Shown here in pieces: positions 6,318-6,555 of a stretch of 6,555 nt of DNA. The notes beneath the pieces are model-generated. The model was not told the DNA's origin. It searched no databases and saw only the letters and a list, made by a program, of their open reading frames with translations. The DNA is from Treponema sp. UBA4232 (GTDB lineage: Bacteria > Spirochaetota > Spirochaetia > Treponematales > Treponemataceae). The position numbers were made by a program, and so were the translations under genes. The stretch covers positions 1 to 6,555 of the forward strand of contig DGXM01000027.1 of the NCBI GenBank assembly GCA_002396325.1, read 5' to 3'. Numbering within the stretch: the stretch's first letter is position 1; every line of letters begins with the position of its first letter.

Positions 6318-6555
6318 TCAAAGTTCGTCTGCGGATGTGTAAAACATTTTGATTCCTTCGCTCTTGAATTTTTCTTTTACACTTTTGATGACTTCGCGGA
6401 TTCTTTCAAGCTGGTCTTCCTGCACATAAGTAACCATTACGAAATTCGTTTCGGGCCAGGTGGCGGTTCCGAGTTTGTAGTCATCTCCACCTCTGCCGTA
6501 AACCAATGGAACTGTTGTGTAAAGAATCCCGGGAACGTATTGCTCCAATGCTTCA
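6318..6555 (-). CDS. Small protein, possibly PII-like (ferredoxin-like fold), C-terminal part; 5' end outside window
   Basis: About 78 residues are visible, ending at the TGA 6318-6320; the frame is open to the window edge (residues EALEQYVPGILYTT), so the gene starts beyond position 6555. The TTG at 6548 is more likely an internal Leu codon than the start. The visible part reads as strand (GILYTTVPLVYG), glycine-rich turn (GRGGDDYKLG), strand (ETNFVMVTYVQ), a charged helix (EDQLERIREVIKSVKEKF), and a final strand (GIKMFYTSADEL). This alternation and the GRGG turn resemble the PII/GlnB-like superfamily of small trimeric sensors, but I recognise no diagnostic signature such as the GlnB T-loop tyrosine, so the family call is tentative. 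It has no signal peptide or membrane segment in the visible part and is probably cytoplasmic. It lies 88 bp upstream of rel on the same strand, and readthrough into rel is possible. Confidence 0.6.
   Translation of the reverse strand, partial: EALEQYVPGILYTTVPLVYGRGGDDYKLGTATWPETNFVMVTYVQEDQLERIREVIKSVKEKFKSEGIKMFYTSADEL

Noticed and set aside
6303..6555. Plus-strand open frame beginning at ATG 6303 after a GAGGGACT ribosome-site-like sequence and open to the window end.
   Set aside because: It is exactly opposite the minus-strand small-protein gene, its translation shows no recognisable or balanced protein pattern, and the ribosome-like motif is explained as an arm of the inverted repeat around the rel promoter.

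Overview
The window is a compact bacterial chromosome segment carrying, from left to right, the 3' part of an enolase gene (+), a complete GH2 beta-galactosidase-type glycoside hydrolase gene (+), a complete Rel/RelA-type (p)ppGpp synthetase gene (-), and the 3' part of a small, possibly PII-like protein gene (-). The enolase and Rel sequences, the moderate base composition and the housekeeping/carbohydrate mix would fit a host-associated anaerobe such as a Treponema-like spirochaete. That assignment is an inference from memory of protein style, not a computed placement. The GH2 enzyme has the multidomain layout I associate with gut Clostridia, so it may have been acquired horizontally.

Layout: positions 1-752 hold the C-terminal 249 residues of enolase, closed by a textbook intrinsic terminator at 776-811. 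A 163-bp intergenic gap holds that terminator, a good sigma70-type promoter (861-889) with small TTGC/GCAA inverted repeats inside it, and a strong Shine-Dalgarno site. The GH2 gene then fills 916-4413. Its stop codon lies 23 bp inside the 3' end of the convergent rel gene (4391-6229, minus), so the two genes share their last coding bases. A hairpin at 4335-4380 sits inside the GH2 coding sequence and just beyond the rel stop, and may serve both transcripts. Upstream of rel is its own sigma70-type promoter (6260-6288, minus), then the partial upstream gene on the same strand (6318-6555). No gap exceeds 300 bases. I saw no RNA gene, CRISPR array or transposase.

The most notable object is the Rel protein. 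Its synthetase domain looks intact and carries the RXKD motif typical of bifunctional Rel enzymes. Several metal-binding or catalytic residues of the N-terminal HD hydrolase are replaced. The C-terminal ACT domain is absent: the protein stops just after the zinc-finger domain, exactly where the gene runs into the GH2 gene. The GH2 protein, by contrast, ends at what looks like its natural C-terminus. Taken together this suggests a synthetase-only alarmone enzyme whose 3' end was replaced at a rearrangement junction. The four genes do not form an evident pathway; enolase (glycolysis) and the GH2 enzyme (sugar release) both belong to carbohydrate metabolism, while Rel and the possible PII-like protein would both belong to nutrient sensing.
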